A program made the translations under genes and the position numbers. Of a stretch of DNA of 64,000 nt, positions 16,253 through 23,825 are shown piece after piece. Numbering within the stretch: the stretch's first letter is position 1; each line of letters begins with the position of its first letter. The notes under the pieces were generated by a model. That model worked only from the letters and a program-made list of their open reading frames with translations. It ran no database searches and was not told the origin of the DNA. Source of the stretch: Candidatus Planktophila lacus (GTDB lineage Bacteria; Actinomycetota; Actinomycetes; Nanopelagicales; Nanopelagicaceae); the NCBI RefSeq assembly GCF_002288325.1, contig NZ_CP016780.1, positions 1,320,813 to 1,384,812 of the forward strand, given 5' to 3'.

Positions 16253-17671
16253 TTAGCGATCTTTCATGCGTGATGCAGCCAAGGCTTTTCGCCATGTTTT
16301 AAGGGCTTTTTCGCGCTCTTCATCAGAAAGGTGCGGTGAATACTCATCGTATTTAAGTTCAATCTTTTCGATATCTGTAATGGTGGCAAGGCCGGCACCT
16401 AATGCGGCAACCATCGCTGCACCAAAGGCGGAGAGTTCAAGTAGTTGTGAAGATTTAATTTTCTTTCCGCTTAGATCGGCGAGCATCTGCATTAAGTATT
16501 GATTGCGCGCTCCACCACCATCGGCATAAAGCGAATCTATTTTGATTCCAGATTTAGCAAAATCTTCGAGGACATCGTTTATTTGAGCAGCGGTTGATCT
16601 AAGTGCGGCTGCTGCAAGATCTGCGCGGCTGCTACCTCGGGTTAGCCCTGCGATGATTCCAGTTGCTTCACGATCCCACCAAGGCGCACCAAGACCGTTA
16701 AAGGCAGGAACTATTTCAACCTGCTGTGTTGATTCGGGTGCAAGTTTGGCAAGTTCATCGGGGGTTGTATCGAGCAGTTGTGCCAACCAAACCAGAGTCG
16801 AGCCAGATGAAAGAATATTTGCCTCTGCAGCTCGAGTTATCTTCTCTCCAAGTGACCAGGCAATTGTTTGTGGATTTGTCTCGGTAAGACCCATGAGCGA
16901 TGTACCAGTGCCGAAAGTTGCTTTGAAGTTACCGGAGATCCAACCTTTGTGAGCAAAAAGCGCGGCGTGCGAATCTCCCATAATGCCCGAAAGCGGTACA
17001 TCGTTAGTTAGGCCGAGCTCTTTCATATTTGTGCAGAGGTGTTTCTCATCTGAAGAGCAAACCTTTGGCAAAGTTTTTATATCTATCTTGAAGAGATCGA
17101 GAAGTTCTTGGCTCCACTGACCAGTTTTGATATCCAGCAACTGGGTTCGGCTAGCGCTACCTGATTCGATGATGTGGCCGGCGCCTAATTTGAATGCGAT
17201 CCATGAATCAATAGTTCCGATACAGATTTCCCCGTTGAGGTTTTGGTTCTCTAACAACCATTGAGCTTTAAGCGCTGAGAACATGGAGTCTAGTTCAAGC
17301 CCAGTTATCTCCTTCGCGCGGGCAGCGTTTTTCGCTGATTTTTCCGCTAAATCAGAGGCTCTGCGATCCTGCCAAGTGATCACATTGGTGAGCGCCGTGC
17401 CAGTTGTGCGATCCCAGAAGAGAACTGATTCGCGTTGAATACTTAAGCCAACTGCTGAAATTTTATGAGCTTTCGTTATTTGAAGTGATGCTGCAATAAC
17501 CGAGCGCCAAATTTCTTCGGGATCTTGTTCAACCCAACCAGGTTGCGGAAAAGTTGTTTCAATCTTTACCTCTGCTTGGGCAAGAACTTCGCCCTTTAAA
17601 TTAATGGCTAGAGCCTTGGTGGAACCACTGCCTTGATCGATAGCCAGAATTATTGGCGAGCTATTTTCCAT
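16253..17671 (-). CDS. FGGY-family carbohydrate kinase (intact copy), candidate D-apulose kinase
   Basis: This 472-residue kinase shows the FGGY two-domain layout: N-terminal phosphate loop LAIDQGSGSTKALAIN, WQDRRA (about 100-105), catalytic-base motif GDSHAAL with Asp233, FGTGTSLM, then the C-terminal ATP half with FNGLGAPWWDREATG and DGGGARNQYLMQMLADLSG. It phosphorylates a ketose or polyol. Its start overlaps the upstream reading frame by 11 bp (ATGGAAAATAG). Residues 1-309 are encoded within the 1414-bp repeat and so recur in the chimera upstream. Xylulose, glycerol or apulose are all possible substrates by family; the split transketolase next door favours apulose or a related ketopentose. 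Confidence 0.87.
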   Translation of the reverse strand: MENSSPIILAIDQGSGSTKALAINLKGEVLAQAEVKIETTFPQPGWVEQDPEEIWRSVIAASLQITKAHKISAVGLSIQRESVLFWDRTTGTALTNVITWQDRRASDLAEKSAKNAARAKEITGLELDSMFSALKAQWLLENQNLNGEICIGTIDSWIAFKLGAGHIIESGSASRTQLLDIKTGQWSQELLDLFKIDIKTLPKVCSSDEKHLCTNMKELGLTNDVPLSGIMGDSHAALFAHKGWISGNFKATFGTGTSLMGLTETNPQTIAWSLGEKITRAAEANILSSGSTLVWLAQLLDTTPDELAKLAPESTQQVEIVPAFNGLGAPWWDREATGIIAGLTRGSSRADLAAAALRSTAAQINDVLEDFAKSGIKIDSLYADGGGARNQYLMQMLADLSGKKIKSSQLLELSAFGAAMVAALGAGLATITDIEKIELKYDEYSPHLSDEEREKALKTWRKALAASRMKDR

Positions 17672-19572
17672 GCTTTAAGAGTTCTCGAGCAGAGGCAACG
17701 ATTGAATCTGCAGTAAGTCCGTAATGTTCAAGAAGATAAGAAACTGAACCAGTTGGTGCAAAGGTATCTGTGCCAAGTAATTTCATAGCAACTGGATGGT
17801 TCTGGACCACAAACTCGGCGATTGCTCCGCCGACGCCACCACGAGTAACCGATTCTTCTGCGGTGATTATTGCTTTTGTTTCTTTCGCTGCAAGAAGGAT
17901 TTCAGTGGTATCAAGTGGTGAAACAGTTGAAAGGTTTATCACACGAGCAGAAATACCTTCACTCTTTAATAGGTGGGCTGCGGCAACTGCGCGTGAGACC
18001 AGTGTGCCCGTTGCAATAATTGTTATGTCGTTGCCATCGATGATGCGCATCGCTTTATTCGGGACAAATGCTGGGCTCTGTCCTTGCGATACTGATGGAA
18101 CTTTAAATCGGCCAATTCGCATAAAGACTGGGCCGGTTGTATTTGCCGCCCAGGTCACTTTGGCAAGTTCATCGGGGGTTGTATCGAGCAGTTGTGCCAA
18201 CCAAACCAGAGTCGAGCCAGATGAAAGAATATTTGCCTCTGCAGCTCGAGTTATCTTCTCTCCAAGTGACCAGGCAATTGTTTGTGGATTTGTCTCGGTA
18301 AGACCCATGAGCGATGTACCAGTGCCGAAAGTTGCTTTGAAGTTACCGGAGATCCAACCTTTGTGAGCAAAAAGCGCGGCGTGCGAATCTCCCATAATGC
18401 CCGAAAGCGGTACATCGTTAGTTAGGCCGAGCTCTTTCATATTTGTGCAGAGGTGTTTCTCATCTGAAGAGCAAACCTTTGGCAAAGTTTTTATATCTAT
18501 CTTGAAGAGATCGAGAAGTTCTTGGCTCCACTGACCAGTTTTGATATCCAGCAACTGGGTTCGGCTAGCGCTACCTGATTCGATGATGTGGCCGGCGCCT
18601 AATTTGAATGCGATCCATGAATCAATAGTTCCGATACAGATTTCCCCGTTGAGGTTTTGGTTCTCTAACAACCATTGAGCTTTAAGCGCTGAGAACATGG
18701 AGTCTAGTTCAAGCCCAGTTATCTCCTTCGCGCGGGCAGCGTTTTTCGCTGATTTTTCCGCTAAATCAGAGGCTCTGCGATCCTGCCAAGTGATCACATT
18801 GGTGAGCGCCGTGCCAGTTGTGCGATCCCAGAAGAGAACTGATTCGCGTTGAATACTTAAGCCAACTGCTGAAATTTTATGAGCTTTCGTTATTTGAAGT
18901 GATGCTGCAATAACCGAGCGCCAAATTTCTTCGGGATCTTGTTCAACCCAACCAGGTTGCGGAAAAGTTGTTTCAATCTTTACCTCTGCTTGGGCAAGAA
19001 CTTCGCCCTTTAAATTAATGGCTAGAGCCTTGGTGGAACCACTGCCTTGATCGATAGCCAGAATTATTGGCGAGCTATTTTCCATGCTTTAAGAGTTCTC
19101 GAGCAGAGGCAACGATTGAATCTGCAGTAAGTCCGTAATGTTCAAGAAGATAAGAAACTGAACCAGTTGGTGCAAAGGTATCTGTGCCAAGTAATTTCAT
19201 AGCAACTGGATGGTTCTGGACCACAAACTCGGCGATTGCTCCGCCGACGCCACCACGAGTAACCGATTCTTCTGCGGTGATTATTGCTTTTGTTTCTTTC
19301 GCTGCAAGAAGGATTTCAGTGGTATCAAGTGGTGAAACAGTTGAAAGGTTTATCACACGAGCAGAAATACCTTCACTCTTTAATAGGTGGGCTGCGGCAA
19401 CTGCGCGTGAGACCAGTGTGCCCGTTGCAATAATTGTTATGTCGTTGCCATCGATGATGCGCATCGCTTTATTCGGGACAAATGCTGGGCTCTGTCCTTG
19501 CGATACTGATGGAACTTTAAATCGGCCAATTCGCATAAAGACTGGGCCGGTTGTATTTGCCGCCCAGGTCAC
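16745..19572. repeat. Tandem direct duplication, unit 1414 bp
   Basis: Copy 1 is 16745-18158 and copy 2 is 18159-19572. Every stretch compared by eye is identical. Each unit runs from inside the kinase gene, across the kinase/transketolase gene junction, to inside the transketolase C gene. The internal joint lies between CAGGTCAC (ending at 18158) and TTTGGC (starting at 18159), with no microhomology visible. It has no terminal inverted repeats and encodes no transposase. Perfect identity means a very recent event or an assembly artefact. Confidence 0.92.
17661..19085 (-). pseudogene. Chimeric FGGY kinase (N-terminal 309 aa) - transketolase (C-terminal 165 aa) reading frame
   Basis: This 474-residue open frame was created by the tandem duplication. 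Residues 1-309 equal the intact kinase. From VTWAANTTG at 310 it equals transketolase C residues 152-316. The joint falls exactly between codons (AAA|GTG), so the frame is uninterrupted. The kinase part keeps Asp233 but lacks the C-terminal ATP-binding domain. The transketolase part lacks the pyrimidine-domain glutamate (Glu59 in the intact subunit). Neither activity is expected. It keeps 11-bp overlaps with the genes on both sides, so it would still be translated and pass ribosomes to the kinase. Confidence 0.85.
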
Positions 19573-20025
19573 AGCTTCTTTAGTCTGTGCTTCATCAGCA
19601 GGTAGAACAATTGGAAGTGAATCAAGTGCGCGCATCCAAGCAATATCTTCAATTGAATGATGTGTTGGTCCGAGTTCGCCGTAAGAAACTCCGGGGCTCA
19701 TGCCGCAGAGCTTTACATTTGTGCGGGTATAGACCACATCGGCTTTGATCTGCTCGAGTGCACGACCCGTTAAAAACGGGGATGCGGCACATACAAATGG
19801 CGTAAATCCAGCGTTTGCTAGGCCAGCGGCAACGCCAACCATGTTCTGTTCTGCGATACCGACATCGATTAAACGATCAGGAAATAGATCGCGGAACTCG
19901 CCTAAGTTGCTCGAACCAACTGAGTCATTACAGACAACAACGATTTTAGGATTTTCATTTGCCAGCGCAATCAAAGTCTTGGCAAAGATAATGCGGTTAT
20001 CGAACTCTTCTAACTTTTCGCTCAT
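19075..20025 (-). CDS. Transketolase C-terminal subunit (split transketolase)
   Basis: This 316-residue subunit carries the pyrimidine-binding and C-terminal transketolase domains. Glu59 in IDVGIAEQNMVGVAAGLA is the cofactor-activating residue, and FVCAASPFLTGRALEQI follows it. The C-terminal domain shows ATGTLVSRAVAAAHLLKSEG and TAEESVTRGGVGGAIAEFV. Its ATG overlaps the N-subunit stop as ATGA, giving coupled 1:1 translation. Split transketolases of this kind are used in sugar catabolism; AptA/AptB acts on D-apulose 4-phosphate. Bases 19075-19572 also lie in the tandem repeat. Confidence 0.92.
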   Translation of the reverse strand: MSEKLEEFDNRIIFAKTLIALANENPKIVVVCNDSVGSSNLGEFRDLFPDRLIDVGIAEQNMVGVAAGLANAGFTPFVCAASPFLTGRALEQIKADVVYTRTNVKLCGMSPGVSYGELGPTHHSIEDIAWMRALDSLPIVLPADEAQTKEAVTWAANTTGPVFMRIGRFKVPSVSQGQSPAFVPNKAMRIIDGNDITIIATGTLVSRAVAAAHLLKSEGISARVINLSTVSPLDTTEILLAAKETKAIITAEESVTRGGVGGAIAEFVVQNHPVAMKLLGTDTFAPTGSVSYLLEHYGLTADSIVASARELLKHGK

Positions 20026-20834
20026 TGCTTGCCTACCTGCTCGAGCGCTTGTTCATATTGTTCAGCCGATGGAACTTTATGATGCCACTCAGCCTTACCT
20101 TCCATAAAGTCCACGCCCTTACCTTTTGTGGTCTGCGCGATTATGACTCTTGGTTTGGTCTGTGGGTCAGTGAAAGCTTTAAGAAGTGCATCGTAGTTAT
20201 GTCCGTCGACTACACAGACTTCCCAACCAAAGGCTTCAAATTTCTTATCTAGCGGATCAAGTTCGTTTGTCTTTGAAGTTGGACTTCCCTGCTGGAAACC
20301 GTTGCGATCCACGACTGCAATAAGATTTGTAAGTTTGCGATGGCCAGCAAACATCGCTGCTTCCCAGTTGCTTCCCTCTTGAAGTTCGCCATCTCCCATG
20401 ATTACAAAGGAGCGCGACCCATTCTTTGCAAGCTGTGCACCAATAGCAGTACCAACCGCGATTGGAAAACCGTGGCCAAGTGGACCGGTATTTGATTCAA
20501 CGCCCGGAACTTTGTTGCGGTTAGGGTGGCCATTTAACTTACTTAACGGTTGTGCAAAAGTCTTTAGCTCTTCAACTGGAAAGAATCCACGTAGCGCCAG
20601 AGTTGAGTAAAGCGCAACAGCGGCATGGCCTTTGCTTAAAATCAATCGATCGCGGTCGGCTTTATTTGGTTCTTTAGGATCAACGTTAAGAACTGCACCG
20701 AAGAGAGTTGCCAAGATATCGGTAACTGAAAAATCTCCGCCGATATGGCCCATGCCTGCACCTTTAATTGTGTGCAGAATTTGTAGGCGGATTTCGCGCG
20801 CTAAATCAGCAATTTCCCGCGTAGCCATCGACAT
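20022..20834 (-). CDS. Transketolase N-terminal subunit (split transketolase)
   Basis: This 270-residue subunit has the thiamine diphosphate motif starting GDGELQEGSNWEAAMFAGHR and ending VVDRNG, which binds the cofactor phosphate through a metal. The N-terminal KGAGMGHIGGDFSVTDIL and SKGHAAVALY match transketolase. It needs the downstream C subunit to complete the active site. It leads the operon N - C - chimera - kinase - isomerase, all minus strand with overlapping ends. A TTGACC/TAGGGT promoter lies just upstream. The start is ATG 20834 or the in-frame ATG two codons later. Confidence 0.92.
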   Translation of the reverse strand: MSMATREIADLAREIRLQILHTIKGAGMGHIGGDFSVTDILATLFGAVLNVDPKEPNKADRDRLILSKGHAAVALYSTLALRGFFPVEELKTFAQPLSKLNGHPNRNKVPGVESNTGPLGHGFPIAVGTAIGAQLAKNGSRSFVIMGDGELQEGSNWEAAMFAGHRKLTNLIAVVDRNGFQQGSPTSKTNELDPLDKKFEAFGWEVCVVDGHNYDALLKAFTDPQTKPRVIIAQTTKGKGVDFMEGKAEWHHKVPSAEQYEQALEQVGKQ

Positions 20835-20843
20835 AGTGTCTTA

Positions 20844-20871
20844 ACCCTACGGCTAATGCGGGCAAGGTCAA
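20844..20871 (-). promoter_or_regulatory. Promoter of the transketolase-kinase-isomerase operon
   Basis: On the minus strand, -35 TTGACC (20866-20871) and -10 TAGGGT (20844-20849) are separated by 16 bp. The -10 ends 9 nt before the ATG at 20834, so the leader would be nearly absent. Confidence 0.55.
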
Positions 20872-20887
20872 TACCATTATCAAATAG

Positions 20888-20915
20888 TTACAAAGTAATT
20901 CTTCTTATGTACTCT
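20888..20915 (+). promoter_or_regulatory. Leaderless promoter of the aminopeptidase P gene
   Basis: TTACAA (20888-20893), 16 bp, then TACTCT (20910-20915), ending 7 nt before the ATG at 20923, with no ribosome site. Confidence 0.55.
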
Positions 20916-20922
20916 AAGTCTT

Positions 20923-22374
20923 ATGAATGAGAAGGTTGAAGCCCCAGAAGTAAAGAATGCGCGTCCATACGATGTTGCACCTCCTGAGCAGTTCGCAGAA
21001 TTTATGCGCACCGGCTGGGCTCCTTCAAACCTCGAAGGTCTGCAACCACTTGAAGTTGTGACATATGCCTTCACTCGTCGCCAAGTTTTGTCAGAAGCTT
21101 TTCCAAATATTCGCTTGGTAATTCCTTCCGGAAATTACAAGACTCGTTCCAATGACACTGAATATGTCTATCGCCCACATAGCGCTTTTGCTTATTACAG
21201 CGGCGTGCAAGGCGCCGATGCAGTTGCAGATTCAGTTTTGGTTTTAGAGCCAAAAGCTGAGGGCGGACATGATGCTTATCTTTACTTGCATCCACGTTCT
21301 ACTCGCGAGAGTGATGCTTTCTACACAGATCGTAAATACGGTGAACTTTGGGTCGGCCGCCATTTCACACTTGAGGAAGCGGCAACTGTTTATCAGATCG
21401 AAACTCGCAATGTAGATAACATCGAAGGCTTGCTGCGTTTTAGCAAGGAAACTTTGTTAATCCGCGGTGAAGATGCCTTGATGGATAAGTTGATCTCAGT
21501 TCATGCACGCGAAGCTGAGTTCCAGACATTTACATCTGAACAGCGCCTTATAAAAGATGAGTACGAAGTTGGCCAATTGCAGGCCGCTGTTGATTCAACC
21601 GGTCGTGGTTTCTCAGATGTAATCGCGGCAATGCCTGCAGCTGCTGATCACCCACGCGGTGAACGTATTGTCGAAGGCGCATTCTTTGGTCGCGCCCGCC
21701 TTGAGGGTAACGACATTGGATATACAACTATCGCTGCAGCTGGTTCACATGCCTGCGTGCTGCACTGGATCCGCAATGATGGAGCAGTCCGCAATGGTGA
21801 ACTCTTGCTTCTTGATGCTGGCGTAGAAATGGATTCGTATTACACCGCCGATATCACGCGTACCTTGCCGGTAAATGGAAAGTTCACGCCTGCACAGCGC
21901 GCTCTGTACATGTTGGTCTATGAGGCACAACTCGCGGGTTTTGCTGCGGTTAAGCCAGGAGTTAAATTCTTAGAGATCAACCGCGCAGCGCAACGAGTAC
22001 TTGCTCAAGGTTTAGTAGATATGGGCGTGCTTACCGTTAGCGCCGAAGAATCAATGAAGCCAGAAGTTGGTCTGCATCGCCGTTGGACTCTGCACGGCGT
22101 TAGCCATCATTTAGGTTTGGATGTTCACGATTGCGAACATGCTCGTCAAGATATGTACCGCGATGGTGTGCTGCAGGAAGGAATGGTTCTAACTGTTGAA
22201 CCAGGTCTTTACATCCAGCCAGATGACGAACTCTTTGCTCCGGAATATCGCGGGATCGGTATTCGTATCGAGGACGATGTCATTGTTACTGCAGATGGTT
22301 GCCGCAACTTAAGTGAAGATATTCCGCGCCATCCTGATGCAATTGAAGCTTGGATGGCTTCAATCCTCGGTTAA
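20923..22374 (+). CDS. pepP: Xaa-Pro aminopeptidase (aminopeptidase P, M24B)
   Basis: This 483-residue protein has an N-terminal aminopeptidase P domain (RQVLSEAFPNIRLVIPSGNY, residues 47-66) and a pita-bread M24 catalytic domain. The metal ligands are visible in LLDAGVEMDSYYTADITRT (two Asp), HGVSHHLGLDVHD (His), LTVEPGLYI (Glu) and IGIRIEDDVIV (Glu). It removes N-terminal residues preceding proline in the cytoplasm, recycling peptides. It is divergent from the transketolase operon. A ribosome site is absent and a -10 box sits 7 nt before the ATG. Confidence 0.95.
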   Translation: MNEKVEAPEVKNARPYDVAPPEQFAEFMRTGWAPSNLEGLQPLEVVTYAFTRRQVLSEAFPNIRLVIPSGNYKTRSNDTEYVYRPHSAFAYYSGVQGADAVADSVLVLEPKAEGGHDAYLYLHPRSTRESDAFYTDRKYGELWVGRHFTLEEAATVYQIETRNVDNIEGLLRFSKETLLIRGEDALMDKLISVHAREAEFQTFTSEQRLIKDEYEVGQLQAAVDSTGRGFSDVIAAMPAAADHPRGERIVEGAFFGRARLEGNDIGYTTIAAAGSHACVLHWIRNDGAVRNGELLLLDAGVEMDSYYTADITRTLPVNGKFTPAQRALYMLVYEAQLAGFAAVKPGVKFLEINRAAQRVLAQGLVDMGVLTVSAEESMKPEVGLHRRWTLHGVSHHLGLDVHDCEHARQDMYRDGVLQEGMVLTVEPGLYIQPDDELFAPEYRGIGIRIEDDVIVTADGCRNLSEDIPRHPDAIEAWMASILG

Positions 22375-22713
22375 TTAACCAGCTATCTGTAAACCTAGGT
22401 AAGCGGCAGCTAAGCCAAAGCCGAGTGACATAACTAAGTTAATTGTTATCTCGCGATAGCGCTTTAACTCAAACCCTAGGTAAATATCTAGCATAAAGGT
22501 TGACCAAGTTGTAAATGCGCCTGCAAAGCCAACGGCCAATAAATCGTAAAGGGTTTCAGATTTTGTAAAAGTTAAGCCAATGATAAATGAGCCAATTACA
22601 TTTACGAGAAAGATTCCGTATGGCTTGTCGGTGTAGCGGCGAATGTATTGATCAATCGCAAAGCGCGCAGGTGCGCCAACTGCGGCGCCAAGAATCACAT
22701 ATAAGGTATTCAT
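22375..22713 (-). CDS. crcB: Fluoride channel subunit CrcB/Fluc (second of pair)
   Basis: This 112-residue membrane protein has four hydrophobic helices. The family signatures are GAPARFAIDQYI, NVIGSFIIG and GFAGAFTTWSTFMLD, the last holding the channel-lining polar and phenylalanine residues. CrcB exports fluoride as a dual-topology dimer. Two adjacent crcB genes, as here, usually make an antiparallel heterodimer. It overlaps the upstream copy by 4 bp and ends directly against the convergent pepP stop. Confidence 0.92.
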   Translation of the reverse strand: MNTLYVILGAAVGAPARFAIDQYIRRYTDKPYGIFLVNVIGSFIIGLTFTKSETLYDLLAVGFAGAFTTWSTFMLDIYLGFELKRYREITINLVMSLGFGLAAAYLGLQIAG

Positions 22714-23063
22714 CTACGCACCGGAATCAACTTGCGGCTAACTGGCAGAACAATAAGCACGATTAGTAGGCTTAAAACAATGTTTTCAATTAAGAATAGA
22801 AATCCACCAGTGATCGGTTCTACAACTTGTACGGTAACTGAAGAGAATGTTGTCATTCCTGCGCAGAATCCGGGCAACAATAGATGCCTAAGTTCTGTAA
22901 CACCTCGACGTTCCATTAACACCAAGAGCGCGCTAGCAAGAGCTACACCAAGCAAATTGGCGGCGAGTGTTCCGTTGCGATCATCAGGGATCGCAACTGA
23001 AAGCCCGAATCTAACTAAGGTTCCTGCTACGCCGCCAATCGCGACAAGTAGCAGTGACTTCAT
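22710..23063 (-). CDS. crcB: Fluoride channel subunit CrcB/Fluc (first of pair)
   Basis: This 117-residue, four-helix CrcB paralogue shows GGVAGTLVRFGLS, NLLGVALASALL and GFCAGMTTFSSVTVQ. It is the partner of the overlapping downstream copy, and the two probably insert with opposite topology to form one channel. It starts 3 bp after the sdhB stop on the same strand, so it may be read with the sdh operon. I see no fluoride riboswitch upstream. Confidence 0.92.
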   Translation of the reverse strand: MKSLLLVAIGGVAGTLVRFGLSVAIPDDRNGTLAANLLGVALASALLVLMERRGVTELRHLLLPGFCAGMTTFSSVTVQVVEPITGGFLFLIENIVLSLLIVLIVLPVSRKLIPVRR

Positions 23064-23066
23064 GGT

Positions 23067-23825
23067 TTAGTTGCGCTTCTCTCGCTTGAGAAGACCGGCG
23101 AACATACGAGCTGGATCGTACTTAATATCTACAACGCGCTCCTTCATCGGAATGATTGCGTTATCGGTGATCTTGATGTGCTCTGGGCAAACTTCAGTAC
23201 AGCACTTGGTGATGTTACACATTCCAAGACCGTGCTCTTCTTGCGCAGTGCGCTTACGGTTTTTCAAGGTATCAAGTGGGTGCATATCAAGTTCTGCAAT
23301 GCGGATAAAGAATCTTGGGCCAGCAAATGACTTCTTATTCTCTTCATGATCGCGAACTACGTGACAGACATCTTGGCAAAGGAAACATTCGATGCATTTG
23401 CGGAACTCTTGTGAACGCTCAACATCGATTTGCTCCATGCGTGCTTCCCCTGGCTTTAGATCTGCAGGTGGTGCATATGCCGGAATCTCCATCGCTTTTT
23501 TATAGTTAAAAGAGACATCGGTGACGAGATCTTTAATCACTGGGAATGCACGTAGCGGAGTAACTGTGATTCTTTCTTCATCACCGTAAGCAGCAACTTG
23601 TGTCATACATGCAAGGCGTGGCTTACCGTTGATCTCCATTGAACAAGATCCACATTTGCCGGCTTTACAGTTCCAGCGCACTGCCAGATCGCCCATTTGG
23701 GTCGCTTGTACGCGGTGAATTACATCGAGGACTACTTCACCATCGTTGGCTTCAACCTGTACATCTTGAAGTCCACCATCAGTTGAGTCTCCTCGCCAGA
23801 TACGAAGATTTACTATGCGCGCCAT
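23067..23825 (-). CDS. sdhB: Succinate dehydrogenase iron-sulfur subunit
   Basis: This 252-residue subunit has an N-terminal plant-type ferredoxin domain (CKAGKCGSCSMEI, with a further Cys in RLACMTQV) for the 2Fe-2S cluster. The C-terminal CIECFLCQDVCHVV and CNITKCCTEVCPE motifs serve the other two clusters. It carries electrons from the flavoprotein to the membrane quinone site. Its ATG overlaps the sdhA stop by one base. The sdhC-sdhA-sdhB order matches the Sdh1-type operon of mycobacteria. Confidence 0.96.
   Translation of the reverse strand: MARIVNLRIWRGDSTDGGLQDVQVEANDGEVVLDVIHRVQATQMGDLAVRWNCKAGKCGSCSMEINGKPRLACMTQVAAYGDEERITVTPLRAFPVIKDLVTDVSFNYKKAMEIPAYAPPADLKPGEARMEQIDVERSQEFRKCIECFLCQDVCHVVRDHEENKKSFAGPRFFIRIAELDMHPLDTLKNRKRTAQEEHGLGMCNITKCCTEVCPEHIKITDNAIIPMKERVVDIKYDPARMFAGLLKREKRN

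Noticed and set aside
17770..18366. Long plus-strand open frames across the kinase/transketolase genes
   Set aside because: They are antisense shadows of real minus-strand genes, repeated because of the tandem duplication.
16745..19572. Duplication as an insertion sequence or transposon
   Set aside because: No transposase, no terminal inverted repeats, and the unit consists only of parts of neighbouring genes.
22375..23063. Fluoride riboswitch for the crcB pair
   Set aside because: The genes start 3 bp after sdhB with no room for an aptamer.
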